This document shows positions 17,252-24,385 of a DNA stretch of 35,308 nt, piece by piece (the stretch's first letter is position 1; each line of letters begins with the position of its first letter). Origin of the DNA: DATIJJ01 sp964612855. Lineage in GTDB: Bacteria; Pseudomonadota; Gammaproteobacteria; DSM-16500. Below the pieces are notes generated by a model that worked only from the letters and a program-made list of their open reading frames with translations, was not told the origin of the DNA and made no database searches. The stretch lies in NCBI GenBank assembly GCA_964612855.1, contig CAZTDR010000025.1:1-35308 (forward strand), given 5' to 3'. The position numbers were made by a program, and so were the translations under genes.

Positions 17252-18682
17252 CTACTTCAAATGCAGTTTATCCAGTTCCGGGAATGGATATTCTTGCCAG
17301 CCAGGAATATCAGCAATTTTAAAATAAAGTTTGTTATCTGTTTTATCATCTCCCTCAGGTGGCATGGCACCAATCACCGCGTTAAAAGGATAGGTCGCAT
17401 CTATTCCGATAGCAGATCCAAGACGTTGTGTGAGAGGAATATTATCTGGAATAGAGGGATCTAACGGGCCCGCCGGTACATCGTTGATGATGGTGATATC
17501 TTGCTGCGGCTGCATACGGAACGACATCGCCCATTGGACTTGATCTGGATTTTGCACATCGATATCAGGATTGACTACCACAACCATTTTGGGTCTGACA
17601 TTGCTTGCCATAGCAGCCAGTATGGCTTGTTGTGCTTCACCTGCAAATCGAGGTTCCATTGCCATCACAATATAAAATGAAACACCGCCTGAAGGTGGAA
17701 TGGCGACTTGCTTTAAGGTGGGGAAGGTTTTGCTCATCGTCGCAAAAAATGATGTTTCAAAAGGAATTTGCTTGAGGATGTGGTTTTCTGTCGGTGGTAC
17801 GCCTGTCAATAATGCTTGAAAATAAGCATTATTTCGATGTGTAATCGTCACTACTTTTGCAATAGGTTTAGGCGATCCAGGGGTGTAAAAACCCGTATAT
17901 TCACCTAGCGGTCCTTCAAAAACAGTTTGTGTTAAATCAATTTCGAGTTCTAGTACAAATTCGGCTGCAGCGGGTACTAATAGATCAATGGCTTGACATT
18001 TTGTTAATTCAACAGGTGCCTGTCGTAACGCGCCTGCCACTTCATAATCATTTGTCGTATCGGATTCTTGAAATTGACAAGTGAATTCAAGAATAGGATC
18101 CACGCCAATGACCAGGGCCGCATGAAATTTTTTCAAACCCATTTTGCGTGCTTTGGCAATGTGTTTGCCAAAACGATGATTGGGCTGTGCGAGAAAAGAA
18201 AGCGTGGTTTTATCGATATATTCAAAACGATAATTGCCTAAATCATGAATATGTGTTTCAGGATCAGCGCTCACGACGATCCCGGAAGTAATGTAGGGGC
18301 CCCCATCGGATGGGCTATAAGTTGGAATGGGTAAAGCAGACAAATCAATCTCATCCGCCGATAGTATATTTTCGTGTGTGGGTGCATTTGTCGCCATGAT
18401 TGGTTTAACTGGGTTTGCCAAGTTGTTAATAATGGTTTGAAAAAGGGTTTTTTCAGTGGCTTGAAAGGCCAATAATGCTTTAGAACGTGTATTATACACA
18501 CCACCGACTAAGGGAAACGCAGTGCCATTATTGTTGAACAGGATGGCAGGGCCATTAATAGCCGCACTTTTTTGTAATGCCTTGCCCACGTCAAATTGCA
18601 AAGCAACAGCGCGATCCACTTTTAATAATTCGCCTTGCTTTTGTAATGCATCTAAGAATTCACGAAAATCGTTATAGGCCAT
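17252..18682 (-). CDS. UbiD-family prenyl-FMN-dependent decarboxylase, paralogue 2
   Basis: A 476-aa UbiD-family enzyme (from ATG 18682, which has GGAGAGAG upstream; the frame extends to 18763 through a repeat and is not believed). Catalytic positions are Arg170 in QPNHRFGKH and Glu256/Glu261 in FEGPLGEYTG. The AMSFRMQPQQDITI and GIDATYPF segments mirror those of paralogue 1, but overall the two are clearly different enzymes. First gene of the operon that continues with AHSA1, the other ubiD-like gene, DUF4936 and ubiX. Two enzymes could catalyse successive decarboxylations, form a heteromer, or act on different acids. Confidence 0.92.
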   Translation of the reverse strand: MAYNDFREFLDALQKQGELLKVDRAVALQFDVGKALQKSAAINGPAILFNNNGTAFPLVGGVYNTRSKALLAFQATEKTLFQTIINNLANPVKPIMATNAPTHENILSADEIDLSALPIPTYSPSDGGPYITSGIVVSADPETHIHDLGNYRFEYIDKTTLSFLAQPNHRFGKHIAKARKMGLKKFHAALVIGVDPILEFTCQFQESDTTNDYEVAGALRQAPVELTKCQAIDLLVPAAAEFVLELEIDLTQTVFEGPLGEYTGFYTPGSPKPIAKVVTITHRNNAYFQALLTGVPPTENHILKQIPFETSFFATMSKTFPTLKQVAIPPSGGVSFYIVMAMEPRFAGEAQQAILAAMASNVRPKMVVVVNPDIDVQNPDQVQWAMSFRMQPQQDITIINDVPAGPLDPSIPDNIPLTQRLGSAIGIDATYPFNAVIGAMPPEGDDKTDNKLYFKIADIPGWQEYPFPELDKLHLK

Positions 18683-18725
18683 ATCTCTCTCCAATGTTAA
18701 GATGTTAGAGAGCATTAATAAAAAA

Positions 18726-18763
18726 GTAGGGTGGATTAGGCGTTTTTTGCCGTAATCCACCAA
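18726..18763. repeat. 38-bp palindromic dispersed repeat, copy 2
   Basis: GTAGGGTGGATTAGGCG, a T-rich loop, then CCGTAATCCACCAA. It is an inverted copy of the repeat at 12-49 with one mismatch. It lies about 44 bp upstream of the ubiD operon start codon, within its likely leader, so it may influence that transcript. Confidence 0.75.
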
Positions 18764-18803
18764 GCTATTCTAGATTATACTAATGCAGACTTTTGAGCCA
18801 AAT

Positions 18804-18838
18804 AAAACCAAAAGGGTAGAGCTGCTCCTTTTGGTTTT
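18804..18838 (-). terminator. Rho-independent terminator of the 18853-19281 gene
   Basis: AAAACCAAAAGG and CCTTTTGGTTTT form a perfect 12-bp stem with an 11-nt loop, with U-rich sequence on the minus-strand exit side. It starts 15 bp after the stop codon of the secreted-protein gene and may work in both directions. Confidence 0.8.
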
Positions 18839-18852
18839 TAAAGCAAAAAACC

Positions 18853-19281
18853 TTACATGTGATTTCCGCTTTTTATATCATCATTCAATACGAGGCTTTC
18901 AAAACCATTGCTCATATTTACAATAAGCAATGCATTGCTTAACTTGTAGAAGTTAACGCATTTTTCTTTGCCTTCCATCCAATGATCCCAGGTAACACAG
19001 ACTTTTCCATCTGTCTTCACTTTCCAGGTGCCTTGATCTGTTTGAGGGCCATCGGCAGGTTTATTTGCGAATTTGCCATTCATTTTTCCATCTTTACCAA
19101 AATACCCAGTAAAGCTATCAGAAATAATTTTACCGTCGAGTGTTGCGGCAGCAATGGTGGTGATGGTTTTATCAGATAATTCGTTAGTAGCGGCTGATTT
19201 ATTCAGGGGAGATAAGGGTGCAGCAAAACTGATAGATGAGACGGATAATAATGCGATCGATAAGGCAGCGAATTTTTTCAT
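18853..19281 (-). CDS. Secreted small protein, possibly DUF995-like
   Basis: A 142-aa protein with a clear signal peptide (MKKFAALSIALLSVSSISFA, cleavage before APL). The mature part is strand-rich: SDSFTGYFGKDGKMNGKF, then DQGTWKVKTDGKVCVTWDHW and KEKCVNFYKL, with two cysteines likely disulfide-bonded. The pattern of a Gly-rich turn, G-x-W and a C-W...C pair recalls DUF995-like periplasmic proteins, but I am not certain. AAGGAAG lies before the ATG. Monocistronic, closed by a strong terminator and divergent from the 19431 gene. Confidence 0.75.
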   Translation of the reverse strand: MKKFAALSIALLSVSSISFAAPLSPLNKSAATNELSDKTITTIAAATLDGKIISDSFTGYFGKDGKMNGKFANKPADGPQTDQGTWKVKTDGKVCVTWDHWMEGKEKCVNFYKLSNALLIVNMSNGFESLVLNDDIKSGNHM

Positions 19282-19430
19282 GGCATCTTCCTTGATGAGT
19301 TTAGTGAATTTACAATCATACTATAAAAATCTACTGGGCGCGTTTGTTTGATTGGGTTTAATTATGATACAATTAATCCAATTTTATCTTAAAAATAAAC
19401 ATATAATATAATAGCTGCGAGGAGATAAAA

Positions 19431-19916
19431 ATGGCTCAAAGTAGGTCAGCTAAGGATTTAACTAATCTGTCTCAAACAAGACGATTGTCTGAGCTTAAAT
19501 TGGCGTACCTAAATTTGGTTACAGAAAAGCCTTTAGGGGTAAGCACCGCCATGTTTTTCTATGCAAAACACAAAGACCTGGAAAGTTATGAGACCGCAAA
19601 AAATAAGATGCTTCAGTTAATAGAGACACATCAAATAGAGCAGATGGCGCCTGATGAAATTTTAGAGGTTTGGAAAACTATTCATTCAGCTGCGGTAGAA
19701 ATGTCAGATACTGATCTTATTGATCGATATAATTCGCGAGGAAAGCCAAAAAAATCCGTTACATTTGATTTGACTCCAAAAGAGAACCCAAGTGAAAATC
19801 AGCCGAAACAAAAGCACGATCGGGTTTCTTGGAAATTATTTGGTGCGTGTTGTGCAAATATACCAGAAGCAGATAATACGGCAGCCGAAAAACCATCAGC
19901 TATTTTGTCTTTGTGA
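19431..19916 (+). CDS. Orphan soluble protein, effector-like
   Basis: A 161-aa protein that I do not recognise. The first ~105 residues look like an all-helical domain (LSELKLAYLNLVTEKPLG, YAKHKDLESYETAKNKMLQL, DEILEVWKTIHSAAVEMSD). The last ~55 are polar and disordered (KPKKSVTFDLTPKENPSENQ) with a short WKLFGACCA patch near the end. No signal peptide or membrane segment. GAGGAGAT gives a strong ribosome-binding site and TATAATATAAT at about 19402 a probable -10 region. The architecture would suit a Dot/Icm-type secreted effector if the host has that system, but there is no direct evidence for secretion. Confidence 0.7.
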   Translation: MAQSRSAKDLTNLSQTRRLSELKLAYLNLVTEKPLGVSTAMFFYAKHKDLESYETAKNKMLQLIETHQIEQMAPDEILEVWKTIHSAAVEMSDTDLIDRYNSRGKPKKSVTFDLTPKENPSENQPKQKHDRVSWKLFGACCANIPEADNTAAEKPSAILSL

Positions 19917-19935
19917 TGGGTTTTTGAATAGAGAA

Positions 19936-19963
19936 GGGGGCAAGAGTATTGCCCCTTTTTTTT
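19936..19963 (+). terminator. Rho-independent terminator after the 19431-19916 gene
   Basis: GGGGCAA and TTGCCCC form a 7-bp GC-rich stem with a 5-nt loop followed by eight T residues. It lies 20 bp after the stop codon and ends the plus-strand gene ahead of the convergent 20045-20614 gene. Confidence 0.9.
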
Positions 19964-20044
19964 GCGGAGAGAATTTGTGCTGAGGGTAATAATAAAGCGT
20001 GTGACTGTTTCTTAAAATAGTTAATTGAGAATCGCATTTTCTCT

Positions 20045-20614
20045 CTATTGTTTAGCAAGCGGGCAAGCACTCGATGCGATGAAATCTCCTGTTTTATTGA
20101 ATGCATCTCGCAAGCTATTAGTAATTTCTCCTGAGACTGCTGCTGACCAAAATCCCGTGCTGCAAGAAGCTGTTTTGCAGTTGCCACCAAAGGTAAAAAA
20201 GGCGTGGGTGTTATCAATCTTACAATTACAAATTGCCCGATTTTGATTTTGAGGGTCAATAGTGCAAGGCATATCTACGCAATTGCTCCATGGCGTACCT
20301 TTAGGACAAGATAAAGATTTTTTTGTTGCAAATTGTGCATAAGAAAAAGTGGATAAGATATGGGTTGCTTTGTATTTGTCTGCCAGCGGTTTGCGTTGTT
20401 CGCAAGTAGAAAATCCCGCATTTTTTCCTTTTTGCACAACACATTCGCAAATTGCTGTACTTGGATCTTTGGGGTCAGGGATACATGGTGCAGAAGTGCA
20501 TAATGCATACGTTTTATCACAAAGAATAGCTGTTTTTTGTGCTGCATAAGTTTGGGTAACAAAAAATAGCATGACTGAAAATAAGCATAGTTTGAATGTA
20601 AGTTTAAATTCCAT
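20045..20614 (-). CDS. Secreted Cys-rich protein with two internal repeats
   Basis: A 189-aa exported protein (signal peptide about residues 1-24, LCLFSVMLFFVTQTYAA). The mature part contains two copies of one cysteine module: C-x6-C-x4-CIPDPKDPSTAICEC...C (about 32-71) and C-x7-C-x4-CTIDPQNQNRAICNC...C (about 103-146), each with the core PC-x2-DP-x5-A-x-C-x-C, and then CSTGFWSAAVSGEIT. An AGGAG ribosome-binding site precedes the ATG. The repeated disulfide pattern suggests a periplasmic or extracellular structural or binding role; I do not recognise the family. Confidence 0.8.
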   Translation of the reverse strand: MEFKLTFKLCLFSVMLFFVTQTYAAQKTAILCDKTYALCTSAPCIPDPKDPSTAICECVVQKGKNAGFSTCEQRKPLADKYKATHILSTFSYAQFATKKSLSCPKGTPWSNCVDMPCTIDPQNQNRAICNCKIDNTHAFFTFGGNCKTASCSTGFWSAAVSGEITNSLRDAFNKTGDFIASSACPLAKQ

Positions 20615-20703
20615 TTCTTTTCTCCTGGTTGAGGTATTAGCTGTCTTCTTAAGGTATCATTTTTTACGCTAAATTAGAGAAGAAAATTCTAGCAATATCG
20701 CAA

Positions 20704-20767
20704 GGGCACGGCACGCCGTGCCCCTACGTTCGAAGATAAAGGTGTAGGGGTATGGTGTGCCATGCCC
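20704..20767. repeat. Inverted pair of GC-rich palindromic units (REP/BIME-like)
   Basis: GGGCACGGC-AC-GCCGTGCCCCTAC at 20704-20727 and GTAGGGG-TATGGTGTGCCATGCCC at 20744-20767, facing each other across 16 bp. Each unit is itself a hairpin. A third unit of the same type is at 9180-9203. The paired head-to-head arrangement is typical of REP doublets. Confidence 0.7.
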
Positions 20768-20833
20768 TGGGCTTTGCAAAAAAATTTTGTCCCTGCAAAG
20801 AAGAAAATTGGTCAGCATAATATTTAAGCCACG

Positions 20834-20980
20834 CTACTTTTGGCAAAGCAGACGGATAAAATTTATCGCACCAATCGTCATACCCATCCCGAAATACCAA
20901 TCCAATAAGTGTTTGTCATACGGATTCCGAGTAAATATGCGCTTGAGTATAACTTTTAAAAACCAGTTGTAAGGTAAGGG
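20834..20980 (-). pseudogene. Possible C-terminal remnant of a membrane protein
   Basis: The minus strand reads FLKVILKRIFTRNPYDKH, then LLDWYFGMGMTIGAINFIRL and LCQK before a stop, with a stop codon upstream and no plausible start. The composition (basic stretch, then an amphipathic and hydrophobic helix) looks like protein rather than random sequence. I do not recognise the family, and the call as a remnant is tentative. Confidence 0.3.
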
Positions 20981-21040
20981 AAGTTACGCATGTAATCGGA
21001 ATTTACCTAATTTCATTGCTTGTCTAGTAGTGAAGCTACC

Positions 21041-21046
21041 TATAAT
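21041..21046 (+). promoter_or_regulatory. -10 box of the papain-fold-like gene
   Basis: A perfect TATAAT 53 bp before the ATG at 21099, with TTGCTT about 19 bp upstream as a weak -35. The leader carries GAGGTGA at 21088-21094, a strong ribosome-binding site. Confidence 0.5.
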
Positions 21047-21098
21047 ATTATCCAGAATACTAATACTAAAAATTTAATACAAAAAACGAGGTGATCCA

Positions 21099-22160
21099 AT
21101 GAGTTCTTCGCGTCCTGATTTTACAGTCCTTAAAAATAAAGTGAGTGAAAGCGTAAAGGTTGGTAGAAAAGGTAATAATGCGCAAACAAACTGCGGTCAT
21201 TTAACTTTATACGCTTTGCGTGCGTTAGAGGCCATCTTAGCTGGGAAAGAGCCTGAGCTAAAGGTTGTTAATACTTCAAATTCTGCGCCTACAACCATGT
21301 CATATGCGGAGGAAGGCTCTATCTCTATCAAAATGGAAGATCAAACAGAGCAAAAGCAAATAGGGAAATTAAGTTGTGATTCTGTTAGGACACCAGGCAT
21401 AGAGGGGTTACATGCATTCTTGCCTCCAGGAACTAAATCACTCATAGATGCTGAATCTGGAGCAGAAACCATCCTTATTGATCCTAAGTCATCATCTGTT
21501 CCACAAAGTAGGGTTGATTCGCCTGATTTATTGAACGACGTTTTAATGAGACGAGCGCGTGAGGAAAATACTATCATCTCTGGTGTTATTTATTTAGTAA
21601 ACGGTTCCTCAGGCCATGTATTAGCGTTTTGTGCGTCAAGCGAAGAGGTATTTTATATAGATGGACAACTTTATAATGGTAGTAATGGTAGAGGCTGCCC
21701 GACTTTTGAGTCGTTTAAAGAAGCTCTTCATAGCGACGGTAAACGAGCTTATTATTTTTCGGATGAACCTGGTGAAGAAGGCAAAAGCACAACATTTCAA
21801 GCTGCTTGCTTTTATACAATTTTTAACAGAAAACCACTTTCAAAAAATATGACTTCAGCTCCGCCAGTCAGCTTGAAAGAAGGTGAGCTGATGGATGTTG
21901 ACTTGGAAGCTCAGCTGGAAACCTCCAATCAAGCTATATCTTATCTATTTCAGCAGAAGGCTTCAGCTCCTCCTGTATCGCGTTTTGACTGGCCGGGGTT
22001 AGTTGTTGGAAGGGAGCCAACACCCATGCAGATAAAATCTCGAAAAGTTTCCGCCTATGCTGAGTGGCCTGGATTAACTATTTTTGGAGGTGGGGAGATA
22101 CCACAGAGTTCCATGGTGTTCCCAGAAAAAGACACTAAACGTACTATGAGACCGTCCTGA
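21099..22160 (+). CDS. Papain-fold (Tox-PL/OspI/PMT-like) cysteine protease or deamidase, effector candidate
   Basis: A 353-aa soluble protein without a signal peptide. A Cys-His-Asp triad with the right local context is visible: Cys32 in NCGHLTLYALRALEAILAG, at the head of a long helix; His173 in NGSSGHVLAFCAS; and Asp188 in EVFYIDGQLYNG, followed by Gln190. The NC-helix / GH-strand / hDGQ pattern is that of papain-like toxin domains (Tox-PL), and the 15-residue His-Asp distance equals that in Shigella OspI (His145/Asp160) and Pasteurella toxin (His1205/Asp1220). The last ~115 residues are a Pro-rich tail with repeats SAPPVS (twice) and WPGL (twice). Strong GAGGTGA ribosome-binding site; own promoter and terminator. 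Likely deamidates or cleaves a host protein, but this is inference from motif. Confidence 0.6.
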   Translation: MSSSRPDFTVLKNKVSESVKVGRKGNNAQTNCGHLTLYALRALEAILAGKEPELKVVNTSNSAPTTMSYAEEGSISIKMEDQTEQKQIGKLSCDSVRTPGIEGLHAFLPPGTKSLIDAESGAETILIDPKSSSVPQSRVDSPDLLNDVLMRRAREENTIISGVIYLVNGSSGHVLAFCASSEEVFYIDGQLYNGSNGRGCPTFESFKEALHSDGKRAYYFSDEPGEEGKSTTFQAACFYTIFNRKPLSKNMTSAPPVSLKEGELMDVDLEAQLETSNQAISYLFQQKASAPPVSRFDWPGLVVGREPTPMQIKSRKVSAYAEWPGLTIFGGGEIPQSSMVFPEKDTKRTMRPS

Positions 22161-22219
22161 CCCTTCATTTACCTTCATTGTTCGCAAATAGCGAATGCTT
22201 CTGTGTTTTGTTTATGACT

Positions 22220-22256
22220 ATAGTCTCCAATCTATCATTGGGGACTATTTATTCTT
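22220..22256 (+). terminator. Rho-independent terminator after the papain-fold-like gene
   Basis: ATAGTCTCCAAT and ATTGGGGACTAT form a 12-bp stem (one G-U pair) with a 5-nt loop, followed by TTATTCTTTT. It is about 60 bp past the stop at 22160. Confidence 0.75.
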
Positions 22257-22327
22257 TTAACATAAATTTACCAGTATATAGCAAAATATGCACTATAATT
22301 ATACAAATTACGAGTAATAGTATAATT

Positions 22328-22645
22328 GTGTCAAGTGCTGGTAGAAAATTGCATGAAGACGAAGAAAGTAAAGTTGATGATGACTCAATTCTACGATTAC
22401 GTCCTAATGATTTTGAGATTAAGCGGGAAAATTCTCTATTAAAATCGTCCAAACTATTTGCGCCAATCGTTGGGAGAGAGGATGTTTTTAATAAATCGAA
22501 TAAATCTAATCAACAAAAAATTTATTATCTTAGAGGGCATTCAGTTATAGAATATTTTGCAATGTTAGTCAGACTGGGTTTTCATACTCCTAAATGTCGC
22601 ATTGTTGATCAAACGACATCCGAAGAACGCGACACAATTTTTTGA
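22328..22645 (+). CDS. Orphan ORF downstream of the papain-fold-like gene
   Basis: The open frame runs from 22178 to 22645, but its first part covers the terminator at 22220-22256, so I start at the GTG at 22328, which lies about 30 bp after a TATAAT box at 22294-22299. The product is about 105 aa, charged, with a final stretch KIYYLRGHSVIEYFAMLVRL that looks like a folded helix. No ribosome-binding site is convincing and I know no family. It could be a small neighbour of the effector-like protein or a decayed C-terminal fragment. Confidence 0.35.
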   Translation: MSSAGRKLHEDEESKVDDDSILRLRPNDFEIKRENSLLKSSKLFAPIVGREDVFNKSNKSNQQKIYYLRGHSVIEYFAMLVRLGFHTPKCRIVDQTTSEERDTIF

Positions 22646-22659
22646 TGCCGCGACCGTCC

Positions 22660-22780
22660 CGCTTCAGCAATTGAACTTCGCACTTCGTGCTCGCTCAATT
22701 ACTTCCTCGCTGACTTAACGTCAACACTCCCGTTGGTCGTGCCGGCTATCGCGAGCTCGTCAGCTCGCTGCTTGATCAAG
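22660..22780. other. GC-richer segment with nested small palindromes
   Basis: Between convergent genes lies a stretch that differs in base composition from its surroundings. It contains AATTGA...TCAATT (22669-22674 and 22695-22700) enclosing GCAC-TTC-GTGC, then GCGAGCT/AGCTCGC (22751-22757 and 22762-22768), then the perfect palindrome CTTGATCAAG (22771-22780). Several hairpins could form in the transcript. No ORF with coding character is seen. Confidence 0.4.
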
Positions 22781-22882
22781 CATAATTCTGTCCTTGGAGC
22801 ATAAAAAGTGTTTGCTAAATGTAGCATGAATTGCATCGTAAGGTAAAAAATTGTATTTAACCTGCCTGTTGTATTTTCCTGT

Positions 22883-23815
22883 TTATTGATATGACGCCGT
22901 TGATTTTTTAATTTTAATATGGCCCATATCATGGCATTTTAAAAAGTTCCTGATCGTTTTTTCTGGAGTTTTACATTTAGGTCCCAAAACAATTTCATTG
23001 AAAAAATTAGCTGCATTAGAAAAATCTAATGTGTGATAGGGGAAAATCATATTATTGGATAATCTAAAATTTAGAGAGCTTATTGATAATGGATGGATTA
23101 ATTTTTCAGAATTTTCTAAGAAAGTGAAGTTAGGGAAAAAGCACAGACGATACTCTGATTCTTCAATAAAAGCGCTGGTTTTAAAAAAAAATGATAATAT
23201 CAAAAGTTCTGATACGCATCGGTTTATATGGATATTTTCTTTATTATTATAGTTTAGATTGCCTTGTAATATTTGTTTTATTTTTACTTTTTCAGCCGGT
23301 CTAATAATTTTTGGCCATTCGGAATTTTTTTCTTTTTTTACAGAATTTTTTTCTTCAAAAATAATTAAGTTTTGATATCGATGAAAGAGATCGTTAATGA
23401 TTTTTTCTTGTTCATTTTCACAATAAATTATCTTGCCAAAGGTTAAATTGTAATTTTCCATATCGCATTTTATAGGCTTCAAGATATTTGAATTAATGCC
23501 AATTGCGATGCCGGCTCCATCAGCGGCATAACCTCGCCATTGGCTAAGCATGTCTTTATGTTGCGAAAAGCAAGTTATGAAACCACCTTCCAGGTATTGA
23601 GAAAAAAGTTTTTGGACGCGACGTAAAAAAAGCCAATTAAGCATGTGATATTTTTTTGAAATAAATTTTTCGATGCTATTTTTTATACATTTATTCTCTA
23701 AATAATCATTCATGCTGGTAGTATTTGATAGATAGAGTTGTTTACTCTTAATGATGTTAAAGAATGCTTCAATCGAACAATAGTGGTAGACAATTTTGGG
23801 TATGCTAATACTCAT
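22883..23815 (-). CDS. DUF2971-family protein
   Basis: A 310-aa protein with DUF2971 hallmarks: IVYHYCSIEAFFNIIKSKQL with LYLSNTTSMNDYLE near the N-terminus, then FITCFSQHKDMLSQWRGYAA followed by DGAGIAIGI, and a C-terminal EESEYRLCFF. The family is widespread, often in accessory DNA, and its biochemical activity is not settled as far as I know. I choose ATG 23815 because AGGAAAC precedes it; the frame opens at 23887 without a ribosome-binding site. Very AT-rich. It stands alone beside an AbiEii toxin remnant, so a defence or toxin-related context is possible. Confidence 0.75.
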   Translation of the reverse strand: MSISIPKIVYHYCSIEAFFNIIKSKQLYLSNTTSMNDYLENKCIKNSIEKFISKKYHMLNWLFLRRVQKLFSQYLEGGFITCFSQHKDMLSQWRGYAADGAGIAIGINSNILKPIKCDMENYNLTFGKIIYCENEQEKIINDLFHRYQNLIIFEEKNSVKKEKNSEWPKIIRPAEKVKIKQILQGNLNYNNKENIHINRCVSELLILSFFFKTSAFIEESEYRLCFFPNFTFLENSEKLIHPLSISSLNFRLSNNMIFPYHTLDFSNAANFFNEIVLGPKCKTPEKTIRNFLKCHDMGHIKIKKSTASYQ

Positions 23816-23900
23816 GTCGTTTCCTGGATTTAAAAATGAGGTTACTGTAGGCCATTCGGAGCCATGGTGTTGCTGGTCGTCAGTCATGCAGTATACTAGT

Positions 23901-24304
23901 TTATATTGGAATACGGTAAATAAAGTGTAAAAGATTGGATTTTAATGCGGAGCTGATTGGATAAGTGTGCGGGTATTTTAAAATGACACGCTGATACTTT
24001 CCTTCATTGCGCGCAACATTTTCAATAGTTTCAAGCCATGTGATTCCAGGTGATGATTTAATTTGTTTGCGAAATTCTTTTAATTCTTTAATTAATCGAG
24101 ATCGGCTAAGATTCTGATTATTTTTAATTTGAATTTTGAAATCGATATCCTCTGACATGCGATCGACGATTCGATGTGCTTTCACCAGACAAGTGCCACC
24201 GGCAAATACTGGGCGGAAATATGCATTTTGAATATCTGAAAGGGCGTGATGGCGGCGGAATTTAGTTTTGGTGTTTTTTGCGGTTTTTATCGGTGAAAAG
24301 CTAA
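23901..24304 (-). pseudogene. AbiEii/AbiGii-type nucleotidyltransferase toxin, remnant
   Basis: The minus-strand frame stays open from about 24304 and encodes SDIQNAYFRPVFAGGTCLVK followed by AHRIVDRMSEDIDFKIQI. The GGT...K...R-x-SEDIDF pattern is the nucleotide-binding core of the AbiEii family. No start codon lies upstream in frame and the sequence ends after KYPHTYPISSAL in an unrelated tail with a stop, so less than half of a ~300-aa toxin is left. No antitoxin gene remains next to it. The locus resembles the better-preserved one at 34034-35010. Confidence 0.75.
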
Positions 24305-24385
24305 AAATTTATGAAAAAATGCTCCCATAGGTGCCCCAAAAAATCTGTACTTGAAGCTCATTTGAACCCGCGTCCCATGACACTT

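Larger units (their letters stand above)
20615..21098. other. Intergenic region with palindromes, an ORF remnant and a promoter
   Basis: About 480 bp between divergent genes. It holds the GC-rich inverted repeat pair at 20704-20767, a minus-strand open stretch at 20834-20980 that reads like the end of a membrane protein, and near 21041-21046 a TATAAT box upstream of the 21099 gene. No complete gene is supported. Confidence 0.5.

Noticed and set aside
20060..20620. Cys-rich gene considered as a metallothionein or toxin
   Set aside because: The cysteines are widely spaced in two modules behind a signal peptide, which suits disulfides rather than metal clusters, and no toxin motif is seen.
22699..22932. 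77-codon minus-strand ORF downstream of DUF2971
   Set aside because: It overlaps the DUF2971 3' end in another frame and the palindromic island; no start signal.
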